The notes under the pieces are model-generated. The model made no database searches. It had not been told where the DNA came from and saw only the letters and a list, made by a program, of their open reading frames with translations. Both the position numbers and the translations under genes were made by a program. From assembly GCA_005883235.1 (NCBI GenBank), contig VAYE01000129.1, positions 1 through 7,428 of the forward strand: 7,428 nt of DNA, given 5' to 3'. Below, in pieces: positions 1 to 5,672 of this stretch (position 1 is the first letter of the stretch; each line of letters starts with the position of its first letter). This DNA comes from Actinomycetota bacterium. Lineage in GTDB: Bacteria; Actinomycetota; Thermoleophilia; Gaiellales; Gaiellaceae.

Positions 1-1
1 C

Positions 2-388
2 AAGCTGCCCGGGGAGCTGACGCTGGAGGAGGCGCACGCGATCGCGAGCGACGTCGAGCGGGCGATCCACGACTCCGTCGAGGGCGTGACGGCGGTGCAG
101 ACGCATCTCGAGCCGCTCGCCGAGCCCGGGCCCGGGCGGGCGGCGCCGAGCACCGACACCGCCGGCGACGCCGAGGCCGTCCGGAGGATCGTCCGGGAGA
201 CGACCGGGTCGCCGCCCCGCAGGCTTCGCTTCCTGCAGACGGAGGAGGGGCTCGTCGCGTTCCTGACGCTGGGGCTCGACCCGGCGAGCCCGCTCTCGGA
301 CGCGCACGCGTACGCGAGCAAGATCGAGGAGGAGATCCGCCGCGAGCGGCCCCACATCGCAGACGTGATCGTCCACACCGAGCCATAG
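2..388 (+). CDS. Cation diffusion facilitator (CDF) metal transporter, C-terminal part only (5' end outside window)
   Basis: Only the last 128 residues are visible; the membrane domain lies upstream of the window. CDF proteins are inner-membrane antiporters that export Zn2+, Fe2+ or similar divalent ions and dimerise through a cytoplasmic ferredoxin-like C-terminal domain. The visible part appears to hold two copies of that domain's end. The first, at about bases 20-112, reads LTLEEAHAIASDVERAI then THLEP. The second, at about bases 220-385, reads LRFLQTEEGLVAFLTLGLD, then AHAYASKIEEEI and VIVHTEP. This matches the family pattern of a strand, a helix beginning LxxAH, and a closing VxVHxEP strand. 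A proline/glycine/alanine-rich linker joins the two copies. The TAG stop at 386-388 is followed directly by a hairpin. The transported metal cannot be judged without the membrane domain. Family assignment is fairly sure; the two-copy reading is my own comparison from memory. Confidence 0.82.
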   Translation, partial: KLPGELTLEEAHAIASDVERAIHDSVEGVTAVQTHLEPLAEPGPGRAAPSTDTAGDAEAVRRIVRETTGSPPRRLRFLQTEEGLVAFLTLGLDPASPLSDAHAYASKIEEEIRRERPHIADVIVHTEP

Positions 389-417
389 CCGCGAAAAATG
401 CTGCGCATCTTCCGCGG
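389..417 (+). terminator. Imperfect hairpin right after the CDF stop; terminator or operator
   Basis: Arms CCGCGAAAAATGC (389-401) and GCATCTTCCGCGG (405-417) can form 11 of 13 pairs around a 3-base TGC loop, with two A/C mismatches. It begins at the first base after the CDF stop codon, which fits a terminator. No T-run follows, so it would not be a classical intrinsic terminator. It also covers the possible -35 element of the next operon, so it could instead be a regulator site. Confidence 0.4.
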
Positions 418-426
418 ATCTAGCTT
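397..426 (+). promoter_or_regulatory. Possible promoter for the homogentisate operon
   Basis: TAGCTT at 421-426 fits the TAnnnT form of a -10 element. AATGCT at 397-402 lies 18 bases upstream at -35 spacing but does not resemble TTGACA. Transcription would begin near 433, giving a leader of about 24 bases that contains the Shine-Dalgarno site. The same two hexamers, 16 bases apart, lie in front of the gene at 3823. This is weak evidence by eye, with no start-site data. Confidence 0.3.
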
Positions 427-443
427 GTCCCTTCGCTCCGCTC

Positions 444-448
444 GGGAG
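444..448 (+). promoter_or_regulatory. Ribosome binding site of the FAH-family gene
   Basis: GGGAG at 444-448 lies 8 bases before the ATG at 457 and supports that start. GGGA (444-447) can pair with TCCC (428-431) in a small hairpin that would partly mask the site; I regard that as possible but unproven. Confidence 0.55.
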
Positions 449-456
449 ATCGGAAG

Positions 457-1287
457 ATGAAGCTCTGCATGTTCAGCCCGAAGGGGCACGGCTTGGAGCG
501 CGGCTGGCCGGGCGTGCTCGAGGGGGACGTCGTTGTCCAGCTCGCCGCGCAGACGCTCCAATCCTTCTTCACGGGCGGCGGCGGCGCGCGGCGGCACGCC
601 GAATACCCGCTCGCGGAGGTCGACCTGCGACCGCCGGTCCTCCACCCGCCCTCGGTCCGCGACTTCTACGCCTTCGAGCAGCACGTCCGGACGGCCCGCG
701 CCGCCCGCGGTCTCGACGTGCCGCCGGAGTGGTACCGGCAGCCCGTCTTCTACTTCTCGAGCCCGGCCGCGATCTTCGGTCCCGAGGACGAGATTCCGTA
801 CCCGGAAGGCACGGAGGAGCTCGACTACGAGCTCGAGGTGGCCGCGATCGTCGGCGCCGAGGGTCGGATCGGCGGCTTCACGGTCATGAACGACTGGTCG
901 GCGCGCGATCTCCAGCGGACCGAGATGAAGGTCGGCCTCGGGCCCGCCAAGGGGAAGGACTTCGCCACCAGCCTCGGGCCGGTCGTCGTGACGCCGGACG
1001 AGCTCGACGGCGCCAAGGCGACGATGGTCGCCCGCGTGAACGGCGAGGAGCGCTCCCGCGGTGAGCTCGGCGACATGTACCACTCCTGGGACGCGATCGT
1101 CTCGCAGGCCGCGCGGAACACGCGCCTCCTCCCCGGCGACGTGCTGGGTTCCGGCACCGTCGGCAGCGGCTGCATCCTCGAGCTCGGCGACGGCCGCTGG
1201 CTCCGCCCCGGCGATGTCGTGGAGCTCGAGGTCGAGGGCATCGGCGTGCTCCGAAACCGCGTCGGGCCAAAACCCGGCACGGGATAG
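457..1287 (+). CDS. Fumarylacetoacetate hydrolase (FAH) family protein, probable last step of homogentisate breakdown
   Basis: A 276-residue cytosolic enzyme of the FAH fold, which hydrolyses C-C bonds in beta-diketo acids. With the adjacent dioxygenase, the likely substrate is fumarylacetoacetate, giving fumarate and acetoacetate. The FAH active-site pattern is intact. RDFYAFEQH supplies a metal-ligand Asp69, Tyr71 and catalytic His76, at the same spacing as Asp126/Tyr128/His133 of mouse FAH. DYELE supplies metal ligands Glu125 and Glu127. MNDWSARD supplies Asp146. Lys167 sits in KGKDF, and GSGTVGSGC lies at 231-239. Residues 1-65 form only a short N-terminal domain, so the protein is much shorter than the roughly 420-residue animal enzyme. 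The segment between Glu127 and Asp146 is also unusually short. The ATG is preceded by GGGAG. The next gene starts 9 bases after the stop. Family is certain; the exact substrate (fumarylacetoacetate versus another FAH-family diketo acid) is inferred from context. Confidence 0.88.
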   Translation: MKLCMFSPKGHGLERGWPGVLEGDVVVQLAAQTLQSFFTGGGGARRHAEYPLAEVDLRPPVLHPPSVRDFYAFEQHVRTARAARGLDVPPEWYRQPVFYFSSPAAIFGPEDEIPYPEGTEELDYELEVAAIVGAEGRIGGFTVMNDWSARDLQRTEMKVGLGPAKGKDFATSLGPVVVTPDELDGAKATMVARVNGEERSRGELGDMYHSWDAIVSQAARNTRLLPGDVLGSGTVGSGCILELGDGRWLRPGDVVELEVEGIGVLRNRVGPKPGTG

Positions 1288-1296
1288 AGTTTCGGC

Positions 1297-2511
1297 ATGC
1301 CCTTCTACCAGCGCCTGGGCGAGGTGCCGCGCAAGCGGCACGTCCAGTTCCGGGACGACGGAACCCTGCTGACCGAGGAGGTCTTCGGGCTCGAGGGGTT
1401 CTCCGGGAACGAGTCGATCCTCTACCACCACCTCTCGCCCTGCCGGATCAAGGAGCTCGGCGACTTCGAGCCGATCGAGCGCGAGGAATGGGTGCCCGAC
1501 GCCCATGCGCACCGCCACTTCGCCACCTACGGCGTCGAGCCGGAAGGCGACGAGGTGACCGGCCGCCAGCTCCTGATGTGGAACGGGGACGTCGAGATCT
1601 CGCTGTGCCGCCCGACCGAGCAGATGGACTACTTCTTCCGGAACGGCGAGGGCGACGAGGTGATCTTCGTCCACGAGGGCTCGGGGACGCTGGAGACGAT
1701 CTTCGGCGACCTGCCCTACTCGGACGGCGACTACATCGTCGTCCCGCGTGGGACGACGTACCGCTTCCGGCCGGAAGGCGAGCAGCGCTACCTCGTCTTC
1801 GAGACACCGGGCCTGATCACGATCCCGCGCCGCTACCGGAACGACCACGGCCAGCTGATGGAGCACGCGCCGTACTACCACCGCGACATCCATCCGCCCA
1901 CTGAGCTCCGGACCCATCGCGACCGCGGCGAGCACGTCGTCAAGGTGCGCGTCCGCGACGGCTACCAGACCTACGTCCTCGACTACCATCCCTTCGACGT
2001 CGTCGGCTGGGACGGCTACGTCTATCCGTGGACGTTCTCGATCCACGACTTCGAGCCGATCACCGGGCGGATCCACATGCCGCCGCCGTCGCACCAGACC
2101 TTCCAGGGTCCGAACTTCGTGATCTGCTCGTTCTGCCCGCGCAAGCTCGACTTCGACCCGAACGCGATCCCGATCCCGTACCACCACTCGAACCTGCAGT
2201 CGGAGGAGATGATCTATTACGTCTCCGGCAACTTCGGCTCGCGGCGGGGGATCGACGTCGGCTCGATCACGCTCCATCCGTCCGGCCTGCCGCACGGGCC
2301 GCATCCAGGTCTCGCCGAGAAGTCGATCGGGACGACCGAGACGACCGAGCTCGCCGTCATGTGCGACACGTTCCGGCCGCTCAAGCTGACCAAGCTCGCA
2401 AGCACGCTCGACGACGGCCGCTACGCGTACTCCTGGTACGAGGCGACCGAGCAGGCGCGCGACGCGAAGGACGCCGACGAGGACCCCGCCGGCGTGACCT
2501 CGCACTTCTGA
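1297..2511 (+). CDS. hmgA: Homogentisate 1,2-dioxygenase
   Basis: A 404-residue Fe(II) ring-cleaving dioxygenase that turns homogentisate into 4-maleylacetoacetate in tyrosine and phenylalanine catabolism. The protein opens MPFYQRLGEVPRKRH, as in the shorter actinobacterial members of the family. The metal site is recognisable near the C-terminus. YHHSNLQSEE places His297 and Glu303 six residues apart, matching His335/Glu341 of the human enzyme. LPHGP supplies the third ligand, His333. Other family-like stretches are PYYHRDIHPPTELRTHRD-type sequence near 192-209 and GPNFVICSFCPRKLDFDP at 271-288. It is slightly shorter than the roughly 430-445-residue proteobacterial and animal enzymes. It starts 9 bases after the FAH-family stop with no clear Shine-Dalgarno, so translation is probably coupled. 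The last 20 or so residues (acidic, ARDAKDADEDPAG) look like a variable tail. No maleylacetoacetate isomerase or hydroxyphenylpyruvate dioxygenase is in the window. Confidence 0.93.
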   Translation: MPFYQRLGEVPRKRHVQFRDDGTLLTEEVFGLEGFSGNESILYHHLSPCRIKELGDFEPIEREEWVPDAHAHRHFATYGVEPEGDEVTGRQLLMWNGDVEISLCRPTEQMDYFFRNGEGDEVIFVHEGSGTLETIFGDLPYSDGDYIVVPRGTTYRFRPEGEQRYLVFETPGLITIPRRYRNDHGQLMEHAPYYHRDIHPPTELRTHRDRGEHVVKVRVRDGYQTYVLDYHPFDVVGWDGYVYPWTFSIHDFEPITGRIHMPPPSHQTFQGPNFVICSFCPRKLDFDPNAIPIPYHHSNLQSEEMIYYVSGNFGSRRGIDVGSITLHPSGLPHGPHPGLAEKSIGTTETTELAVMCDTFRPLKLTKLASTLDDGRYAYSWYEATEQARDAKDADEDPAGVTSHF

Positions 2512-3317
2512 GCCTCTCCCGGGAGCAGAGCGCCGTCCTCGACGCCGCTCGCGCATGGGCCGACGCCGACCCCAGAGTTCGTGCACTAGTGCTCAAGGGC
2601 TCGTTCGGTCGGGGTTGCGGGGACAAAGGCTCCGACCTCGACCTCGTCGTCGTGTCCGAGCCCGGCCGGCGCGAAGAGCTCTGGGCCGAGCGCCGCGCGA
2701 TCGCGGAGCGGCTCGGCCGCCCGCTCGGTCTCTTCCGCGACGTCGCGATCTGGCAGCCGCCGAATCTCGCGATCGCGCTCTACGACGGGCCGCTCAAGGT
2801 CGACCTCTTCTTCGAGGACGGCGAGGTCGAGCCGAGCGAGTGGCTGCGCGAGGGCTTCGAGGTGCTGCTGGACAAGGACGAAGTGGGACCGCGGCTCCGC
2901 GCGCGGCTCGACGACCTGCGTCCGCGCGTGCTCGACGAGCTGCACGACGATCTCGCCGAGCTCGACAGCCACGCCTGGGACTTCGCGCTCTGGCTCGACC
3001 GGAAGCTCGAGCTCGGCGAGGTGTGGCTGGTCTGCCTCGCGCTTCCGCTCTACGTCGAGCTGATCGTGCTCCCGGCCTGGAACGCGCTCGCCGGCGAGGG
3101 CCGGCGCGGCGCGGTCGGCCTTTCCGAGCGGGTCGAGCCGGCGCTGCTCGAACGGCTCGAGCGCGCACTCCCGCGCGGAAGCGCCCCGGACGAGCTTCGG
3201 GGCTCGCTCCGGGCGCTCGTCGAGCTGTACGCCGAGACCCGGCCGCGACTCGTGGAGCGGCTCGGTCAGCCGCTCACGGACGAGCTGATGGACCAGGTCC
3301 GCCGCCGGATCGCGTGA
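2508..3317 (+). CDS. Nucleotidyltransferase-domain protein (NTP_transf_2 / aminoglycoside-nucleotidyltransferase-like), probable CTG start
   Basis: A protein of about 269 residues with the polymerase-beta-type nucleotidyltransferase signature. Numbered from a CTG at 2508, GSFGRG (31-36) is followed by the paired catalytic aspartates SDLDL (Asp43, Asp45). The third carboxylate is in KVDLFF (Asp99). The C-terminal half is helical, with ALWLDRKLELGEVW and a hydrophobic stretch LVCLALPLYVELIVLPAW, as in helical domains of small-molecule nucleotidyltransferases. Such enzymes transfer NMP to an antibiotic, metabolite or macromolecule; the acceptor here is unknown. No ATG, GTG or TTG lies in frame between the end of hmgA and GTG 2589. 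That GTG would remove the first helix and break the first strand (RALVLKGS). CTG 2508 overlaps the hmgA stop as CTGA, giving a natural N-terminus (M)SLSREQSAVLDAARAWA. A sequencing error or another rare start cannot be excluded. The frame and fold are secure; the start is not. Confidence 0.78.
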   Translation: MSLSREQSAVLDAARAWADADPRVRALVLKGSFGRGCGDKGSDLDLVVVSEPGRREELWAERRAIAERLGRPLGLFRDVAIWQPPNLAIALYDGPLKVDLFFEDGEVEPSEWLREGFEVLLDKDEVGPRLRARLDDLRPRVLDELHDDLAELDSHAWDFALWLDRKLELGEVWLVCLALPLYVELIVLPAWNALAGEGRRGAVGLSERVEPALLERLERALPRGSAPDELRGSLRALVELYAETRPRLVERLGQPLTDELMDQVRRRIA

Positions 3318-3320
3318 CGA

Positions 3321-3350
3321 GCGGGCGGCCCCGGCGGGGAGGCCGCCCGC
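3321..3350. terminator. Strong GC hairpin between convergent genes, likely bidirectional terminator
   Basis: GCGGGCGGCC (3321-3330) and GGCCGCCCGC (3341-3350) are perfect reverse complements around a 10-base loop. The hairpin sits between the plus-strand stop at 3317 and the minus-strand stop at 3361. There is no T-run on either side, so it is a U-less hairpin of the kind common in high-GC actinobacteria. Confidence 0.72.
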
Positions 3351-3360
3351 GGAGGACCGA

Positions 3361-3777
3361 TTAGGGGCCGAACAGGCTGGTCAGTGCGGAGAAGACGGCG
3401 GTGCTGGGCGCGGTGTCCGTCGAGGGGAGCTGCCTCGGGATCCGGAAGGCGCTGCACGCCTGGAGGTCGTTGATCGCGCCGCTGCCCGTGCTCGTCGACG
3501 GGAAGACCGTCGCGCCCTTGTTGACCCAGACCCAGGTCCCCTGGAAGGCGTCGGCGGTCGCCGCCGTCAGGCAGACGTCGTAGGCGAACGCGGCGTTGAC
3601 GCCGAGCGTGAGCGTCTTCACCTGCTTCTGCAGCGTCGTCACCTTCTTGCTGAGCGCCTTGAACTGGGCCAGCGTCGGGCCCGCCGGCGCCTTCGCCGCC
3701 GACCGGGCGTTCGCGGTTCCTGTTGCCGCGAACGCGATGATCGCGGTCAGCGCGACGAAGACGATAAGTCTCTTCAC
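3361..3777 (-). CDS. Small exported protein with signal peptide, short coiled coil and two cysteines (function unknown)
   Basis: A 138-residue protein I do not recognise. Residues 1-24 are a clear Sec signal peptide: MKR, then a hydrophobic core LIVFVALTAIIAFAATG, with probable cleavage after TANA. Residues 35-57 (LAQFKALSKKVTTLQKQVKTL) have leucine/valine spacing typical of a short coiled coil, so the mature protein may oligomerise. The rest contains two cysteines only (Cys69 in YDVCLTA and Cys108 in LQACSAF), which could form one disulphide outside the membrane. It is rich in Ala/Ser/Thr with a WVWV strand. No lipobox or transmembrane segment follows the signal. The start is GTG (3775-3777), supported by GGAGGA three bases upstream. 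It is a single-gene unit, convergent with the nucleotidyltransferase and divergent from the glycosylase operon. That this is a real gene is well supported by the signal peptide and ribosome site; no function can be assigned. Confidence 0.8.
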   Translation of the reverse strand: MKRLIVFVALTAIIAFAATGTANARSAAKAPAGPTLAQFKALSKKVTTLQKQVKTLTLGVNAAFAYDVCLTAATADAFQGTWVWVNKGATVFPSTSTGSGAINDLQACSAFRIPRQLPSTDTAPSTAVFSALTSLFGP

Positions 3778-3780
3778 CTG

Positions 3781-3786
3781 TCCTCC
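3781..3786 (-). promoter_or_regulatory. Shine-Dalgarno of the small exported protein
   Basis: The minus strand reads GGAGGA followed by CAG and the GTG start. It is the strongest ribosome site in the window and fixes the start at 3777, although the 3-base spacing is short. I saw no convincing -10/-35 pair for this gene. Confidence 0.65.
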
Positions 3787-3814
3787 AATGCTCGTAGGTC
3801 CCTAGGGGTAGCTT
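3787..3814 (+). promoter_or_regulatory. Possible promoter of the glycosylase operon, with a CCCTAGGG palindrome
   Basis: TAGCTT (3809-3814) fits a TAnnnT -10 element and lies 8 bases before the GTG at 3823, so the transcript would be leaderless or nearly so. AATGCT (3787-3792) lies 16 bases upstream at -35 spacing. The palindrome CCCTAGGG (3800-3807) sits between them and could be a regulator site or chance. Confidence 0.3.
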
Positions 3815-3822
3815 CCCCCATT

Positions 3823-4659
3823 GTGGCGGTCTTGAAGCTCCCGCGTCCGTACGACTTCAAGGTCTCGACCGAGCGTTTCCGCGCCTTCGGGCCCGATCTC
3901 GCGAACCTGTGGGACGGCGAGGCGTTGCTGCGCGCGGTCGACGGGCGGGAGGTGCGAATCGCCGCCGCCCCGGGCGGGGTCGACGTCGAGCCGCTCGACG
4001 CGGCGACCGAGCCGGTCGTCGGGAAGCTCCTCGGCGCCGAGCTCGACGTCGCCGGCTTCTCTCGCTTCGCAGCCGCCGCGGATCCGGTGCTGGCGCGGCT
4101 CGCCCAGGCGCTCGCCGGCTTCCGGCCGCCGCTCGCGCCGGACCCGTTCGAGGCGCTCGTCGGCTCGATCACGGCGCAGCAGGTCTCGCTCTTCGCGGCG
4201 TTCGCGGTGCGGAGCCGCCTGATCGAGCGCTTCGGCACGCGGGTCGGGCGGGTCTACTCGTTCCCGACGCGCGAGCGGATCGCCGCGGCCGGGCCGGAGG
4301 AGCTCACCGGGCTCGGGTTCTCGCGGCGCAAGGCGGAGTACACCCTGACGCTCGCCCGGAGCGACCTCGACCTCGCGGGCCTGGCGGCGCTCGGTGAGGA
4401 AGCGGTGCGCACGAGGCTCGTCGCCCTGCCCGGGATCGGCGAGTGGACGGTGGACTGGTTCCTGGCGCGGCACCTGGCCCGGCCGCGGGCCTGGCCGGCC
4501 GGCGACCTCGGATTGCGGAAGGCGGTGTCGGCGTTCTACGGCAACGGACGCGACCTCGGGACGGCCGAGGTGCGAGACTTCGGCGCCCGCTTCGAGCCAT
4601 GGCAGAACCTGACCGCCCACTACCTGCTGACAGGCCTGCGGGTGAGCCCTCCGGGGTGA
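3823..4659 (+). CDS. alkA: DNA-3-methyladenine glycosylase II / AlkA-type HhH-GPD base-excision repair enzyme
   Basis: A 278-residue DNA glycosylase that flips out alkylated purines such as 3-methyladenine and cuts the N-glycosidic bond, starting base excision repair in the nucleoid. Residues 1-80 resemble the AlkA-type N-terminal beta domain. DPFEALVGSITAQQVS (107-122) opens the helical domain with the family QQ motif. The helix-hairpin-helix is at 199-210 (LVALPGIGEWTV). WPAGDLGLRKA follows, with catalytic Asp228 where AlkA has Asp238. FEPWQNLTAHYLL (258-270) is the typical end. The length fits E. coli AlkA (282). There is no Ada-like methyl-transfer or HTH domain. Start GTG 3823 has no good Shine-Dalgarno and may be leaderless; a TTG at 3832 is an alternative. 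The TGA overlaps the next start as GTGA. Function is confident at family level; the exact lesion spectrum is not. Confidence 0.9.
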   Translation: MAVLKLPRPYDFKVSTERFRAFGPDLANLWDGEALLRAVDGREVRIAAAPGGVDVEPLDAATEPVVGKLLGAELDVAGFSRFAAAADPVLARLAQALAGFRPPLAPDPFEALVGSITAQQVSLFAAFAVRSRLIERFGTRVGRVYSFPTRERIAAAGPEELTGLGFSRRKAEYTLTLARSDLDLAGLAALGEEAVRTRLVALPGIGEWTVDWFLARHLARPRAWPAGDLGLRKAVSAFYGNGRDLGTAEVRDFGARFEPWQNLTAHYLLTGLRVSPPG

Positions 4660-5672
4660 GGATCCGCCGGGCCACCGAGGCGGACGAGCCCGTCGCACGG
4701 GAGCTGTGGGAGGAGTTCGAGGCCGAGGTTCCCGAGCCGCCCGGTTTCGCTCCCGAGACCTGGGACGAGGCCTGGGCCGACATCCGGCGGCACATCCGCG
4801 AGGGTGTCGCCCTCCTCGCCGAGGACGACGAGGGACCGGTGGGCCATGCCTGGGCGGCAGCGCCCGAGCACGGGCGCTCACATGTCACCGACGTCTACGT
4901 GCGGCCTCGGGCGCGCCGCCGCGGCGTCGCGCGAGCGCTGCTCGCGGAGACCGCCGCCGCGCTCCGCGAGCTCGGCGTCGAGTGGGTGAGCCTCGACGTC
5001 GTCACGTCCAACAAGCCGGCGATCGCCACCTGGGAGCGCTTCGGCTTCGTGGAGATCGAGAAGGTGATGGTGACCGAGCTGGCGACCCTCGAGGAGCGGC
5101 TGGGCGCCGCAGGCGCCGAGGGCCCCACCTTCGGCTCGGTGCACGCGCAGACCGACGACCTGGCGGGAGTCGAGCGGGCGCTGCGGACCTTCGTCCCGCG
5201 GCTCGGGCGCTCGGCCGGAAGCGTGGCCGTGCCGCCGCGGAACGGTTGGATCGCCGTCTACGACGAGCTCTGCAGCCGCGAGCCCGAGCTCCTGCGCCGC
5301 CTCGCGCGCGAGTTCTCGGATCGGTTCGGCGTGTCGATCGCCGTCGGCATCGAGGCCGGCCAGGTCGTCCGCTACGTGCTCTTCGACCGCGGGCGGATGG
5401 TGGACGAGTACCTCTCCGTGCCGGAGTTCCACGGGCCGCTCCCGCCGGGTGACGTGATCGCGCTCGGCGCGAACCCGACGCTGCTCCAGCGGCTGACCGG
5501 CGCGGAGCCGGCGCGCGTTAGAGCGGTCGCCCGCACGGCGGCCTCGCCGGTCGAGCTGCCGCCCGCCCTCGAGCTCGTAGTCCAGATCGGGGAGCTCCTC
5601 GGCCTCTCCGGCGTCGACCTCGGATACGAGGAGGCGCTCGAGCTCCCGGGCGCGCTTAGGATCGAGCGATGA
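4656..5672 (+). CDS. GNAT N-acetyltransferase fused to an unrecognised C-terminal domain
   Basis: A 338-residue two-part protein. Residues 1-145 are a GNAT acyltransferase fold. It opens MRIRRATEADEPVARELWEEF. The acetyl-CoA loop is VYVRPRARRRGVARALL (80-96, with the RxxGxA form at 87-92). SNKPAIATWERFGF (118-131) is the usual motif B end. Residues about 158-330 form a second region I cannot place, containing SVHAQTDD (161-168), PPRNGWIAVYDEL (193-205), LFDRGRMVDEYLSVPEF (242-258) and ALGANPTLLQRLTG (269-282). It looks like a soluble alpha/beta domain, with no membrane segment and no second acetyl-CoA loop. The start is GTG 4656 inside GTGA, shared with the glycosylase stop, with GGTGA (4641-4645) 10 bases upstream as ribosome site. 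The stop overlaps the hydrolase start (ATGA), so the gene is tightly coupled on both sides. The acyl acceptor is unknown. Confidence 0.85.
   Translation: MRIRRATEADEPVARELWEEFEAEVPEPPGFAPETWDEAWADIRRHIREGVALLAEDDEGPVGHAWAAAPEHGRSHVTDVYVRPRARRRGVARALLAETAAALRELGVEWVSLDVVTSNKPAIATWERFGFVEIEKVMVTELATLEERLGAAGAEGPTFGSVHAQTDDLAGVERALRTFVPRLGRSAGSVAVPPRNGWIAVYDELCSREPELLRRLAREFSDRFGVSIAVGIEAGQVVRYVLFDRGRMVDEYLSVPEFHGPLPPGDVIALGANPTLLQRLTGAEPARVRAVARTAASPVELPPALELVVQIGELLGLSGVDLGYEEALELPGALRIER
5656..5661 (+). promoter_or_regulatory. Ribosome binding site of the alpha/beta hydrolase
   Basis: TTAGGA lies 7 bases before the ATG at 5669, inside the end of the upstream gene. It supports this start, which forms an ATGA overlap with the GNAT-fusion stop. 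Confidence 0.5.

Noticed and set aside
2332..2349. Tandem repeat ACGACCGAG x2 inside hmgA
   Set aside because: It encodes TTETTE within a stretch that aligns to the family in length; likely coincidence of codon choice and not an expanded repeat.
2028..2507. Upstream extension of the nucleotidyltransferase frame into hmgA (start ATG 2028 or GTG 2361)
   Set aside because: The extension overlaps hmgA by 150-480 bases and translates to an arginine-rich shadow of it; the dioxygenase frame has the conserved iron ligands.
3802..4881. Open frame of about 359 codons on the minus strand opposite the DNA glycosylase
   Set aside because: Arg/Pro-rich low-complexity translation without a ribosome site; the plus strand encodes an intact AlkA-type enzyme.
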